Shown here: positions 54,208 through 64,000 of the stretch, piece after piece
How the letters are laid out: the number at the start of each line of letters is the position of its first letter
Position numbering within the stretch: position 1 is the stretch's first letter
Assembly: GCA_034096865.1 (NCBI GenBank)
Contig: JAWQFJ010028229.1
Coordinates: forward strand, 31,001 to 95,000
Direction of reading: 5' to 3'
DNA: 64,000 bases
Origin: Theodoxus fluviatilis
Lineage: Eukaryota > Mollusca > Gastropoda > Cycloneritida > Neritidae
The notes under the pieces: generated by a model
Seen by the model: only the letters and a program-made list of their open reading frames with translations
Databases searched by the model: none
What the model was told of the DNA's origin: nothing
Translations under genes and position numbers: made by a program

Positions 54208-57200
54208 CTGCAACATGATCCAGTCAGTCAGAAGTGTACCCAAGTCTATCATGAATTACAGATACATGTAGTAAAAGAAACAGATATGAAAACTTTGACC
54301 AACTGGCACATTTTAACATCAAAGTTGATTAACTGCACACATATTATACTACCAGTATTAGAAGACTTCAAAGCTTGATGCCAATACGGCAATAGCATGC
54401 CGTTACTGATCTACCTTTGTAAAGACAGTGACACACCTCCTTTCTCCAGCAGCCACCTGCCTCTTTGGCGGCAATACACCTCCTTACTTGTAAAGAAGTA
54501 GTAATACACCACTGCTGAAGACCAAGGACTGCCCAACTGCCTGGGGCAGATGGAACTAGGTGTCAGACAAGTTGCCTGACCAGGAAGATTAATTTCATGA
54601 TTAAAAAATCTTACCTTTGTTCATTCTCATTAGCAGTATATATAAAAAGCAGAGTTATACAAACACATACAAATGCCTCAACAATCATGCTCCTTCCCAT
54701 CTGTCTACCTCTCTCAAACTCTGTAAACCTGTCCGATCACTCCGCTCTTCTCTAGACACTCTCAGACTCGACATCCCTCCACAAAGACACAACTGTAGGC
54801 GGACGCTCCTTCACATTCCAAGCGCCCCCGGAACACACTACCTCTCAGCCTTCGTCAGAAACCAACCTTAGCTTCTTTTAAATCAAGCCTAAAAACCTTC
54901 CTTTTTCCCAAGGCGGAGAAAGAGTAAACTCCACCATACCATCCATCACACTGATGCAATGCCAACCTGGTGCCAGAGCAGATGTAATAGCCATGTATGT
55001 TAACTAGTATATATTGTAATTATTATCCTATGTTATGTGTGATTGTTGTGTGCATGTTTGTATTTGCCATAATGTTTTGTATTAGGGTGTGCATTCTTTT
55101 CTTTATGGGTGTGAATGTGTGTGTGTGCACCTTGAGTCGCCTAAGTGGTGAGATATGTGCGCATTATAAATTATCGTATTATTATTATTATTATTATTAT
55201 TGTTCATGAGCACGAGAGAAACTCATGCTGTAGTTACTAGTTCAGTAGTTGCAACCAGAAGGCTGCCTTGAGGACTGTGGCCTGCAGTGAAGATTGTGGT
55301 GAAAAGAATGGCAGCTGGGAAGCGAGGCAGGTTGTGGAAGACCTGGCTACAAAATGAAGACAGACTTCAGGACTATCCCACCTCATGCTTGTCAAAATTT
55401 TCCAGGTTCTGCCACTCTCACATGCAGCTGTAGAGAGGAATTTTATACAATACAGAATGTCTGGAGGAACTCTCTCACAGTAGACACTCTGACCAAACTC
55501 ATGTTCAGCAGCTTGCAAGGACTCTGTAGAGAACTTTTGACAGATGCTGGGAAGGAAATCGGAGGGTCAGAAAAAGAGGGATCTCTTGTAGGACTGTCGC
55601 TGTCAGAATTCGTGATGTCACATTGTCCTGTAAACTGCCTAAATTCCCCATGGAAAAATGTACAGACATTCTATGGGGTATACTGTCCAGTAAGCATGTA
55701 CAAAAACATTCTTTATCCAGTCAATCAGTATATATTGTTTATTTTAAACTGGTAATATATGGACTACATTTCTTATTATAATTTTGCTTGAGCTGACCAT
55801 TTCATTTTTGTAACCTGTACAGAGGTTTCCAAGTATAGTAGGTGGTAATCTCATAAGGCCCCTCAAAAAATAAGTTGCGGTTATGTTAACTCAACCAACT
55901 CTATATTTTTCTGCTGACCCTACATTTTTTTTAAAGAAAAAAAAGGAAAAAAGAAATCAAAGGTACTCAACAAAGTGTGTGGTGTTTCCTCTTCCTGCCT
56001 AATGTTAGCTAGCACTCAGGGACCACAATGAAAGTCATTTTAAAAAGTTGCTCTGGCAAAAGAGAAATAGTGTTTTTTTATGTTCCCCCAAAAAGTTCAG
56101 GTCAACCTACCAACCTCCCCCCCCACCCCTTTTTTTTCCCATGTTACCTTAATCACAACTATTTTTTCTTTTGGCCTCAGCAGTGCCTTTGCATTTTGTG
56201 TTTGTGACATGTTCATTCTATCAGTATCAGTGAATGCATTAATTTTGTTATACATGTTATAATGAAAAGGAGTTTTGAGCAACTCAATACTAGTGTGTGG
56301 CAAGTGAATATCAATTCAACTTGCCAGGTATAAAAAAGCTACTGTTCAGCCCTGCACTGTGTGGGGCACAGTGCATGTTTCCACCAATGAGTCATACACC
56401 TCCCTGTGCCCCCCTATTGCCTGTGTCCCAGCACTTGGAGAGAGAGATCTCAAAATTGATTCGGAGCAGATAGCCATTTTGTCAACTTTCCTCTAGTGCA
56501 TCTCTACTTCCCATAGGCCCTATCTCCTCATTTGTTAAAAGGATGCCATGCCATCCCCCCACCCCAACGCTCTCTCTCTCACTTTCTCCTAAAACAGGTG
56601 ATTAGGGAAGCTGGACACCAGGCCAGAGCAAATGAAACTGTGTAATCCACATCATCCACATGAAAGCCTTTCCTAGGAGCTCTTGTGGGAACAGCTGTGA
56701 GTTTAAGATTTCCCAGGCAAGGAGTTTGTTGACTGACAACATTCCAGGCTGTGCTGGCAGGCTGAAATCTAGGCTGGTCAGCCTGGCATCCAGGCTGTAA
56801 ACTGTGAATCCCTACATGTCAGCCTTTGAAGCCAGGCCATAACTGGGTAAGCAGTCCCACACAAGAAATTAGATAATTTCAGTTCAAAGTATGCCCCTAA
56901 TTCAAAGGGCAAAAAGGCAGTTTATGGCACTCTTCAACTGGCAGTCATACACCTTTCCAACAGTGGAGGGAATGCTTTCCCATGCAGCAGTGACGTACCT
57001 TCCCATGTGGCCATGATATATTTCCTAATATGCTGCAGTAATAAAAATGCAGACATGCATGCACACACACACATACAGACACACAAATGCATGCATACAC
57101 ACACACGCACACATAACACTGTAGAAGTGATGCATCTTCCCATCCTTAAGTGATGAGGGAATTTACATCTACTACATTCTAGCACTAACATCTCTCAAAC

Positions 57201-58134
57201 AAGGAGTGATGCATCTCTCCACTCTAAAATAATGCTTGCATTATAACAACTTCATAAGCAGTTGTGTAGTACCTTGCCATCATGGAGGCATGTCAGGTAC
57301 AGGCAAAATGAGTAAAAAGCAAATTGTACAACTTTAGGGAAGAGAGTTGTTCATGAATACAAATTAGCAGAACATTTAGTTATGATACTCACCAAGTAAT
57401 GCTTGGAAAGTATAAAATTGTACAAAGGGAAGAGAGTTGTTCATGAATACAAATTAGCAGAACATTTAGTTATGATACTCACCAAGTAATGCTTGCAAAG
57501 TATAAAATGCCAGTCCAAATACACTATTTGGCTGATTCAAGAAGTTGTCTTTTGAAAATATTCTGTCCACAAGTCCAAAGCCTCTACCATACCTGAAAAT
57601 AAAAATAAAAAATAATAAAGGAAAATAAAGTTACACATAAAAATAGCAGCAAACATTACACGCAGAAAAACAGTCAAAGTGAGGAGAAGAGAAATTTTTC
57701 CTGATTCACACATTTTGACAAAGTTGGCTGCTGCTAGGACACTGGTTAATGAGACACCTTGGAATTGATCAATCTACCAACATGGCAACAGTGATAAGAC
57801 AAAAACAAAACAAATTATGTTTGTTAAGGCAATGTTGCAAAAAACAACAACACTATAGGTATATTAGTGTAGAAATAGTTTTAGTTCTAAGAAAGATTGT
57901 CGTACCTTTAAGTTTAAGATCTCTGTCAAAGAAAAACTTGGTCTCAAGGTGAAAGACATGATGATGAAGGCAAGCTGATAAATTTTGTTTTGCACTCTTT
58001 GCTGCCAGAAAGAAATCCAAACAATCTCAATTCAATTTTTGTCAGTGTCAGCATTTAGTTTTATACTTTTATAGGCCATTCTCAAAAGACAGGGAAACAA
58101 AAAAAGATTCGCACATTTTCTGCATGTGTACTAC

Positions 58135-58204
<70 letters not shown>

Positions 58205-58456
58205 TGTGTGTGTAATAACGTGAGATTTTACTGGGGGGAAAAAACCAGGTGCAGAGTTGGGGGCAAAATTTAGGGTAGGTTGGGTGACTGGAAAAACACT
58301 TTTGCGGGGGCCTGAATGGCTGAAGTCACGATAACTCAGATCAAAAAAATTCTTATTCATATAAGTTATATCTGTAATGATGCGGCTGTTTTTCTATTGA
58401 TAAGAACCATTCGCGATTTCAACTAAGCCTCTCACTCACTCACAGTCACACACACG

Positions 58457-58488
<32 letters not shown>

Positions 58489-61400
58489 CACACACACACA
58501 TGCACGTGCATATATCTGGGAATGTGGGATGTGTGAGAGCAGGGGGTTGGTGGTGGGGTGGGAAAGAGATTAAGAGGAAAGTGGGTTATTATTTATAGTT
58601 TTTACATTCCCTTTTTCACTTTTTGAAAATAAGGCCTTTATATGAAAACATTCATAAAGTTAAACAGAGTAAACAAATTGGGGGTGGGGGGTGGCAATAA
58701 TATCCAATAAAACATGCTGACTTGTCTTTGTAACCATGAAGCTAAATAATTATTTCAAAGAAAATTTTATTTCATAGGGTGAACATCCATGTTTTCAAGG
58801 CATGATTAAGCCCAAGGAGGTCAAGACATTAGGCCCCAACCTGAAAGATGCACTTGGTACTGTGACTTCGAGTTTCATCTTATCGAGAACATAGAAAATT
58901 ATTTTAAATGCGAAAATTCACACAAAGGGAGAGAAAAAAAAAAGCCAAAATGTAAATGTTACTGCCAATGCACAAAAGCAAGGTCCAAAATGACATGATG
59001 CAGCCCCAGCAAAGATTATAGGTTACACAAAGATAGCTCATTAGCTCATTGTTGTGAGGATCAAGACACGTTGCGCCCCAAGCGGCTAGAACTATGGGGA
59101 AGTAATCACAACGCTTAGAGACATGTAAAAGTGCTTGTTTGTCGACGCGTTTCTGATGCGTTCCGATCATGTTTGTGAATACATTTACGGTGTAATGTGT
59201 AATAAAATGATTTGCTGCAATAATGGGGGTGTTTTGGCTTTGTTTTTTGTAGCAGGCGTTGTGAAATCGAAATATTTGGTTCATCGAAATGGATGGTTCT
59301 GCGCATGCGCGTGAGCCTATAGTCCGTTTAAACATTGCTCTGTCAGTGGAGACGCTACCGACTTCACACGCCCGGGGAGTTATGCCAAAGATCCGGCCAC
59401 GTTAAAGCATGCAAAATATTAATTATATTAAAAACTAATCGAAAATAGTCATATTAGACTTTCTACACAAAACCCACAGAAGATAAGTTTACAAACAAAC
59501 CTCACCGTATGTACGGCTAGCAGACGAATAATCTTTGTCTCCACTGACAGAGCAATGTTGAAACGGACTATAGGCTCACATTTCGATGAACCAAATATTT
59601 CGATTTCACAACGCCTGCTACAAAAAACAAAGCCAAAACACCCCCATTATTGCAGCAAATCATTTTATTACACATTACACTGTAAATGTATTCACAAACA
59701 TGATCGGAACGCATCAGAAACGCGTCGACAAACAAGCACTTTTACATGTCTCTAAGCGATGTGATTACTTTCCCATAGTTCTAGCCACTTGGGGCGCTGT
59801 GTTTCCGAGCGTCTTGTAACTTTATATAGCAAAAACTCGGCATGAGCTATCTTTGTGTAACCTATAAGGCCAAAAAAAAAAGAAGGTGTGGTTAAGGTAA
59901 CATAGCCAAAAAAATAGGGTAGGTAGGTCGGCAATAACTTTTTTTTGAAATAACTTTTTTTGTTCTCGTGGAAACCAAATTAAACCTACTCGACTTGGAA
60001 ATAAGTGTGCGAACAGACAGCGGATATTCCCTTTGAACACTTTTGACTTAACTTCTCTATATATATAAAAAAAAACTTAAACATTTTCAATAAAAAGATG
60101 TAGGGTCGGCGCCCCAGAATAGGGTAGGTCGGGTTACCGTAACCACACCAATTTTTTGTTTTGGCCTAATCTTTGGCCCCAGTGCCCCATTGATAGACTG
60201 ACTGCTTAAGCCAGTTAAGGTCAACCGTGGCTGTCTTAGTTATTGGAGTAACATTAAAAGCCCAGCAGTCATCAGTTCCTGCCATTAGTGTCATTGAGAA
60301 ATCATTCATTGTCTCTAACCTAATGTTTTCTTTGAAATAATGTTCAGATGAGTGTAGAAATCACAAACACCTTTAAAACTTCATGACAAATTTGTGAGAG
60401 AACAGCCCTAGCTTGTTTCAAATTATGAAACTTAATTAGAGTCCACAAATATAAGCTAATTGCCTCAGGATTTAGTCATGTAATTCCTTGAGCCCATTGA
60501 TGAAAAGAAAAAGATCACATTGACCTTGGTGAAACCAACCTTCCTCCTCCTTTTTGCGAGGTTGCTGGGCAAACCAACAAATTTATTAAATAAATTGAAT
60601 GATTTCAATTTATTTTCTTTGTGTTTACTAATGGCTGAAAGTATTATTTTCTTGACACTTTCAATGTCACACCGATACCAAAAACTGAAATGAAGGGCAA
60701 TAGGCACCATATAAATTTACTGACTCTCTCAGAATAAATACACAGAATAATTTTTTTTAATGAATGTTTCATCAGTCTTGTTTAGTCTTGATGACTTTCA
60801 CAATTTTCATTTGAGAAACAAAATACTAAAGTGTGGGGCATTAAGTCCCATCACATTTTGATTGATTCTCATGGGCTTTACCTTTCTCATCCTACTCCTA
60901 GTATAACTGTTAGTACTGAAATATGATCATACTTATTTTAATGAACACACTTTAAAAATGAACAAATAAAAATATTAACCATAAAAGCCATATTTCCTCT
61001 TCAGTTTTCCACCAAAACTTCCCGTCCAAAGCAGTGCACAACATGCAAATTATATGAATCATCACAAAATTAATTTATGAGCACTGTCCTTGGTAATTTA
61101 GTTCTCTTTTTTGAAAATCATTCGATGTAATAATAACTCAAACTGTCATTGCACTTATATGAATGCCAGAAGAAACTGTCATAGATCTGTGTTTCGACTA
61201 GTATCAATTCAGGGACTGCAACAGTGCAAGATGTTCATGTTCTGTTGTTGGTTATAAATGAATTAATAGCTCATCAAAATTAGATGAGAAATGTAAGTAA
61301 GAGACAAAGTTTTCTTTTTGACTCTTGACATGGCAGCACTTGTGTGGTGTGTAGAAAAAAAAGGAAGAAAAAAACTAGCATTCCTTATAACCTACTCTCT

Positions 61401-62396
61401 GACTGGGTCAAATCCAAACATTTTTCTTGAGATGAGAGATCAGATATCAAATCTAATTGTTTGAAACTTGATTTGAAAATAAAATAACTGAAACTGAAAT
61501 TATCTTGTCAAAAACAAGGGACTGCCACGGCATTAAAATAAAAGTCTAAAACACGGTGAGGTTTTGATGGCCGCGTATAATACAAAACAAATACAAGACA
61601 TTAGAAGGTAAAACAACGCAAATTTTCGGCTAAAAAGCCTTCATCAGGCGCACAAATAAAACTTACTGGAGGGCGGACGAAAGTAGAATTCTACTTTCGT
61701 CCGCCCTCCAGTAAGTTTTATTTGTGCGCCTGATGAAGGCTTTTTAGCCGAAAATTTGCGTTGTTTTACCTTCTAATGTCTTGTATTTGTTTTGTATTAT
61801 AGATACGCGGCCATCAAAACCTCACCGTGTTTTAGACTTTTGAAATTATCTTGTTTTGTATTTCATTACAGTGGGACTTAATGCCCCGCTTTCTCCAAAG
61901 CCTTACATCATAAATTCATGTATAATCATTACATAAACTAGGTAAGTGAAGATTAATGAGATTGACTCATTGAGACTCTCAATGAGAGCGTGCGTGCATA
62001 TATATATACTCCCGTGGCGTGTTTTCGGAATGCAGGTTTGGATTGGAAGTGGCGATTTTACAAAAGTACTTCATATAATAAGTTCAGATGGTCGTCTAAA
62101 GCACATCGGCGAAGAGTTCTTAATTTCGGTCACCGGTAGGCGGTACTTAATCAATGAACGAACGGAGCTTACCTCGACGTAAACACTTTCGAGCAACTCA
62201 TCCACTCGAATAAATCGCACATTGCCTTGTATGAAGGATCCATTTCCTTCGACATTTCCACATGTAGAGCATACAACGAAGCGACCATTCCAAGAGCACA
62301 TGTGCAAAGAATCCATAGACGTAACCAGTATGCACTTTTATTATCTTTGGGCTTTCGCCGAGCTGACGACTTCTGAGATTTCGTGGACGCCGCCAT
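53996..62396 (-). CDS. VKORC1L1: Vitamin K epoxide reductase (VKORC1L1/VKORC1 family), 3-exon gene
   Basis: An ER membrane enzyme that reduces vitamin K epoxide/quinone using thiols. The VKORC1L1 paralog is linked to antioxidant function. Exons on the minus strand: 62396-62173, 57592-57483, 54207-53996. The 546 nt joins in phase to 181 residues (human VKORC1L1: 176). Loop cysteines C60 and C68 ([16 protein letters not shown]), the [10 protein letters not shown] stretch, [15 protein letters not shown] and the redox motif C149-V-V-C152 ([10 protein letters not shown]) are all present, as are four hydrophobic segments. The 110-nt middle exon is the length seen in vertebrate VKORC1. [21 protein letters not shown] is closer to VKORC1L1 than to VKORC1. 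The N-terminus is basic ([12 protein letters not shown]). Confidence 0.94.
54640..55202 (+). mobile_element. CR1/Jockey-like LINE 3' fragment
   Basis: A plus-strand fragment encodes a RT C-terminal piece ([36 protein letters not shown]) with frame breaks. The 3' UTR ends in GTGCGCATTATAAATTATCG and a (TTA)n tail at about 55178-55200. Related to the element at 12020-13395. In VKORC1L1 intron 2. Confidence 0.8.
55203..55852. other. VKORC1L1 intron 2, unassigned stretch
   Basis: No feature recognised. A 133-codon plus-strand frame at 55354-55755 has no family signature, and splice-site evidence is lacking. Confidence 0.5.
55853..56180. mobile_element. MITE-like element, family M1 copy 3
   Basis: Ends TAAGGCC and TTGGCCTCAG, with inner inverted stretches GTTGCGGTTATGTTAAC and TGTTACCTTAATCACAACTA. 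In VKORC1L1 intron 2. Bases 56181-57321 after it show only a short (CA)n near 57062-57115. Confidence 0.7.
57322..57501 (-). repeat. 90-bp tandem duplication over the VKORC1L1 exon 2 donor
   Basis: The segment AGAGAGTTGTTCATGAATAC through CACCAAGTAATGCTTG occurs at 57341 and again at 57431. The right copy contains the real exon 2 end and donor. The left copy repeats the last about 20 exon bases and an identical CTTG/GTGAGTATC donor. Confidence 0.93.
57483..57592 (-). CDS. VKORC1L1: VKORC1L1 exon 2
   Basis: 110 nt encoding (R)[19 protein letters not shown] then [17 protein letters not shown]. The acceptor is ATTTTCAG and the donor is GTGAGT. Same length as the vertebrate VKORC1 exon 2. Confidence 0.96.
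58137..58213. repeat. (TG)n microsatellite
   Basis: TG repeat in VKORC1L1 intron 1. A (CA)n stretch follows at 58447-58500. The remaining sequence to 59016 shows nothing recognisable. Confidence 0.96.
59017..59867. repeat. Large foldback (inverted repeat) in VKORC1L1 intron 1
   Basis: Outer arms 59017-59042 and 59842-59867 (TATAGGTTACACAAAGATAG and its inverse). Inner arms 59073-59353 and 59537-59797 (about 280 and 260 bp, highly similar in inverse order) are separated by a 183-bp loop. The same protein-like frame appears on opposite strands in each arm, which is only the inverted repeat. The left arm carries an extra GCGCATGCGCGTGAG segment. Possibly a foldback transposon or an inverted duplication. 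Confidence 0.88.
59864..60169. mobile_element. MITE-like element, family M1 copy 4
   Basis: Ends TAAGGCCAAAA and TTTTGGCCTAA, inner inverted arms GGTGTGGTTAAGGTAAC and GTTACCGTAACCACACC, and an inner GGGTAGGTCGG motif on both sides. The cleanest copy of the family. It abuts the right end of the foldback. Confidence 0.82.
60170..61539. other. VKORC1L1 intron 1, unassigned stretch
   Basis: A/T-rich sequence without recognisable coding exon or element. Confidence 0.6.
61540..61841. repeat. Near-perfect 0.3-kb palindrome with no spacer
   Basis: Two arms of about 150 bp meet at a GAATTC (61686-61691). The left arm starts AAAAGTCTAAAACACGGTG and the right arm ends CACCGTGTTTTAGACTTTT. The only clear difference is a 4-bp insertion (GATA) in the right arm near 61803. 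Each arm contains CTGATGAAGGCTTTTTAGCC followed by GAAAA in one orientation. It lies in VKORC1L1 intron 1, about 330 bp from exon 1. Confidence 0.92.
62173..62396 (-). CDS. VKORC1L1: VKORC1L1 exon 1
   Basis: 224 nt from the ATG at 62396-62394 to a GTAAGC donor. Encodes [20 protein letters not shown], a membrane segment ([20 protein letters not shown]), then [20 protein letters not shown] and [12 protein letters not shown]. The start codon begins the only in-frame segment that matches the family length. Confidence 0.94.
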
Positions 62397-63512
62397 TTCC
62401 ACGTGCAATATTAACACTTACATCATTACAAAAAGGTGTAAAGTCGATAAAGCTCAAAAGAAAGAGGTATAATCGTACAAATGGAACAAGACTTACATCA
62501 GTTAGAATAATTCGTTGTTTTTACTAGAATTCAATTGGTAAATTTTGATCTTTTATTTAAATGTTTTTGGTGGAGACGGACTCATCAGTCACTCTCTGGA
62601 TCCTTGCAAAGATCCTTGCTGCCAAAGCCAAAGGCCACTGCGTCTGCTCTTTCTGCGGCCGGATCTGAATCCCAAGTGACCTTTGCAAATATGCTGACAT
62701 AATTAACACTTCGCTGCGCTGTGTCACAGCTGCTGGTCGCTGTTTACGCTGCCGGACCGAATTTCAGCCCATTGCCGGGATTTTTGTCCTGCCGATTGTG
62801 GCGTCTGCTTGAGTCCGCCGTCTGCTACAGTGCTTTGGTGCTAGTAGTTGCAGGTGAAGATCAGAACACCCGTAAGAAATGAATTCATTCGTTTGGAAAA
62901 TGTTGATTTAATACCCTGTCGTGATTTATGGAATTGAAGGGATTCTGTTGACATAGTTAGGTTGTAAAATATTCGTGATCTCATGATGCTGGTGTTTGAT
63001 TTATCGCATGTTTTTATTTTTATTTTTTTCTTCACTCGCGTAATGAATAAACAAGGTTGTGAGAAGTAAATATTTTTTTAATGCATTTGCAACAAAAGTC
63101 ACAACATTCTGTGTGTTACATTATTTCTTTTTTTTGTCTCTCTCTTTCTTTTTCCATATGTAGGTAATTAAAGGGGGATAGGATGGGGTGGAATACGTGT
63201 TAGGGGAACTATCATTATCAATCATTGGTTTCATCCATCAGGATCTGGTTGATTGGTTGGTTGGTTGGTTGTTGGTTAGTGTATATGAATCACAAAGATT
63301 AAAAATTTTAAACCACCTGTCTGAAAAGATTGTATCAATATCTAAAAAAGTGTAATATTTCTTTTGTTATTCAAGTTTCTCAATTAGTGTGGACAAATGT
63401 GCATCTTTCACGTGAAATCTCTTTTATACCGAATTGGACACATGGTTACATCCACACCTGCCTAATCTCATTGCATCAACTCCTGCATGAGCATTGTCAG
63501 AAACACCAACAT

Positions 63513-63551
<39 letters not shown>

Positions 63552-63553
63552 AC

Positions 63554-63604
<51 letters not shown>

Positions 63605-64000
63605 GTGTTTTTTTGTCAATGAATTTCTGGATGCATGTTCACATTGGTTGAAGGAATTACTGTAGTCAATGAAATAAGGTGTTTGTGCAGCAGATTGTTT
63701 TGGATGGTGTAGCCTAATTCATTGCTTCATATTTTCAGTGCAAAATGTTGCTTGTTTGATTTTCTTCAGGTGTTTATTTTCTAAATGCTTGCTTAAATTT
63801 TTTTTGGAGGGATGGTAGGGATGGGAGTTTGTCATTTGTGGGTGTGATAGTGTTGCTTTGTCCCTAGCTCCCACCCACCCCATCCACCCACCCACCCCTG
63901 ATCCACCCACCCACCCCATCCACCCATCCACACACCCACCCACCCCAATTAGACAGAGAGTGTATCTTTTCTTAGCTTTGTATGATTCCAGTGACACAGA
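62397..64000. other. VKORC1L1 upstream region
   Basis: No coding exon recognised. A GC-richer block at about 62620-62850 ends in TAGTTGCAG followed by GTGAAG, which looks like a donor on the plus strand, so it could be a non-coding first exon of a divergent gene. (TTGG)n lies at 63248-63272, (TG)n at 63517-63608 and a (CCACC)n-like tract at 63868-63945. Confidence 0.45.

Noticed and set aside
58904..59335. 143-codon minus-strand protein with a similar plus-strand copy at 59586
   Set aside because: The two copies are the arms of one inverted repeat; no family match and no other support for coding.

Overview
The window is eukaryotic. Its genes are split into short exons by long GT-AG introns, and about half of the sequence is tandem arrays and transposable elements. 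Reconstructed exons, protein similarity and repeat content fit a marine invertebrate, probably a mollusc and possibly a gastropod. That taxon is an inference from style, not a proof.

Three conserved genes can be rebuilt exon by exon. (1) EIF2B1 (eIF2B alpha) is on the minus strand: exon 8 is at 2258-2383, exons 7 to 2 are at 3242-21192, and a probable exon 1 is at 25386-25401. The last exon lies beyond base 1. (2) GTF2H3 (TFIIH p34/Tfb4) is on the plus strand, 25684-50217, with 12 exons that join without a frame break into 296 residues. (3) VKORC1L1/VKORC1-type vitamin K epoxide reductase is on the minus strand, 53996-62396, with 3 exons and 181 residues. EIF2B1 and GTF2H3 are divergent, with about 280 bp between start codons. 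The same head-to-head pair is found in vertebrates. GTF2H3 and VKORC1L1 converge. The three proteins are not one pathway: they serve translation initiation, transcription/repair and vitamin K redox.

Introns hold most of the sequence. EIF2B1 introns carry a 22-bp array (1-2118), a nuclear-receptor-site-rich element (5950-6838), a 21-bp array (8562-10537), a deleted mariner and a CR1-like LINE (11240-13395), a 26-bp array (16181-19335), a MITE, a LINE fragment and a tRNA-derived SINE. GTF2H3 introns carry an antisense hAT remnant, a MITE, a 9-kb 54-bp array (33453-42462) split by a nearly intact hAT element (35051-37803), a second inverted copy of the receptor-site element, a 73-bp array that includes the exon 10 acceptor, and an internally deleted piggyBac (47723-49419) inserted in an older repeat. 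VKORC1L1 introns carry two MITEs, a foldback structure and a 0.3-kb near-perfect palindrome.

The main theme is tandem duplication that reaches gene-processing signals. It includes the 3' splice site of GTF2H3 exon 10 (13 decoys), the 5' splice site of VKORC1L1 exon 2, and the stop codon/3' end of VKORC1L1.
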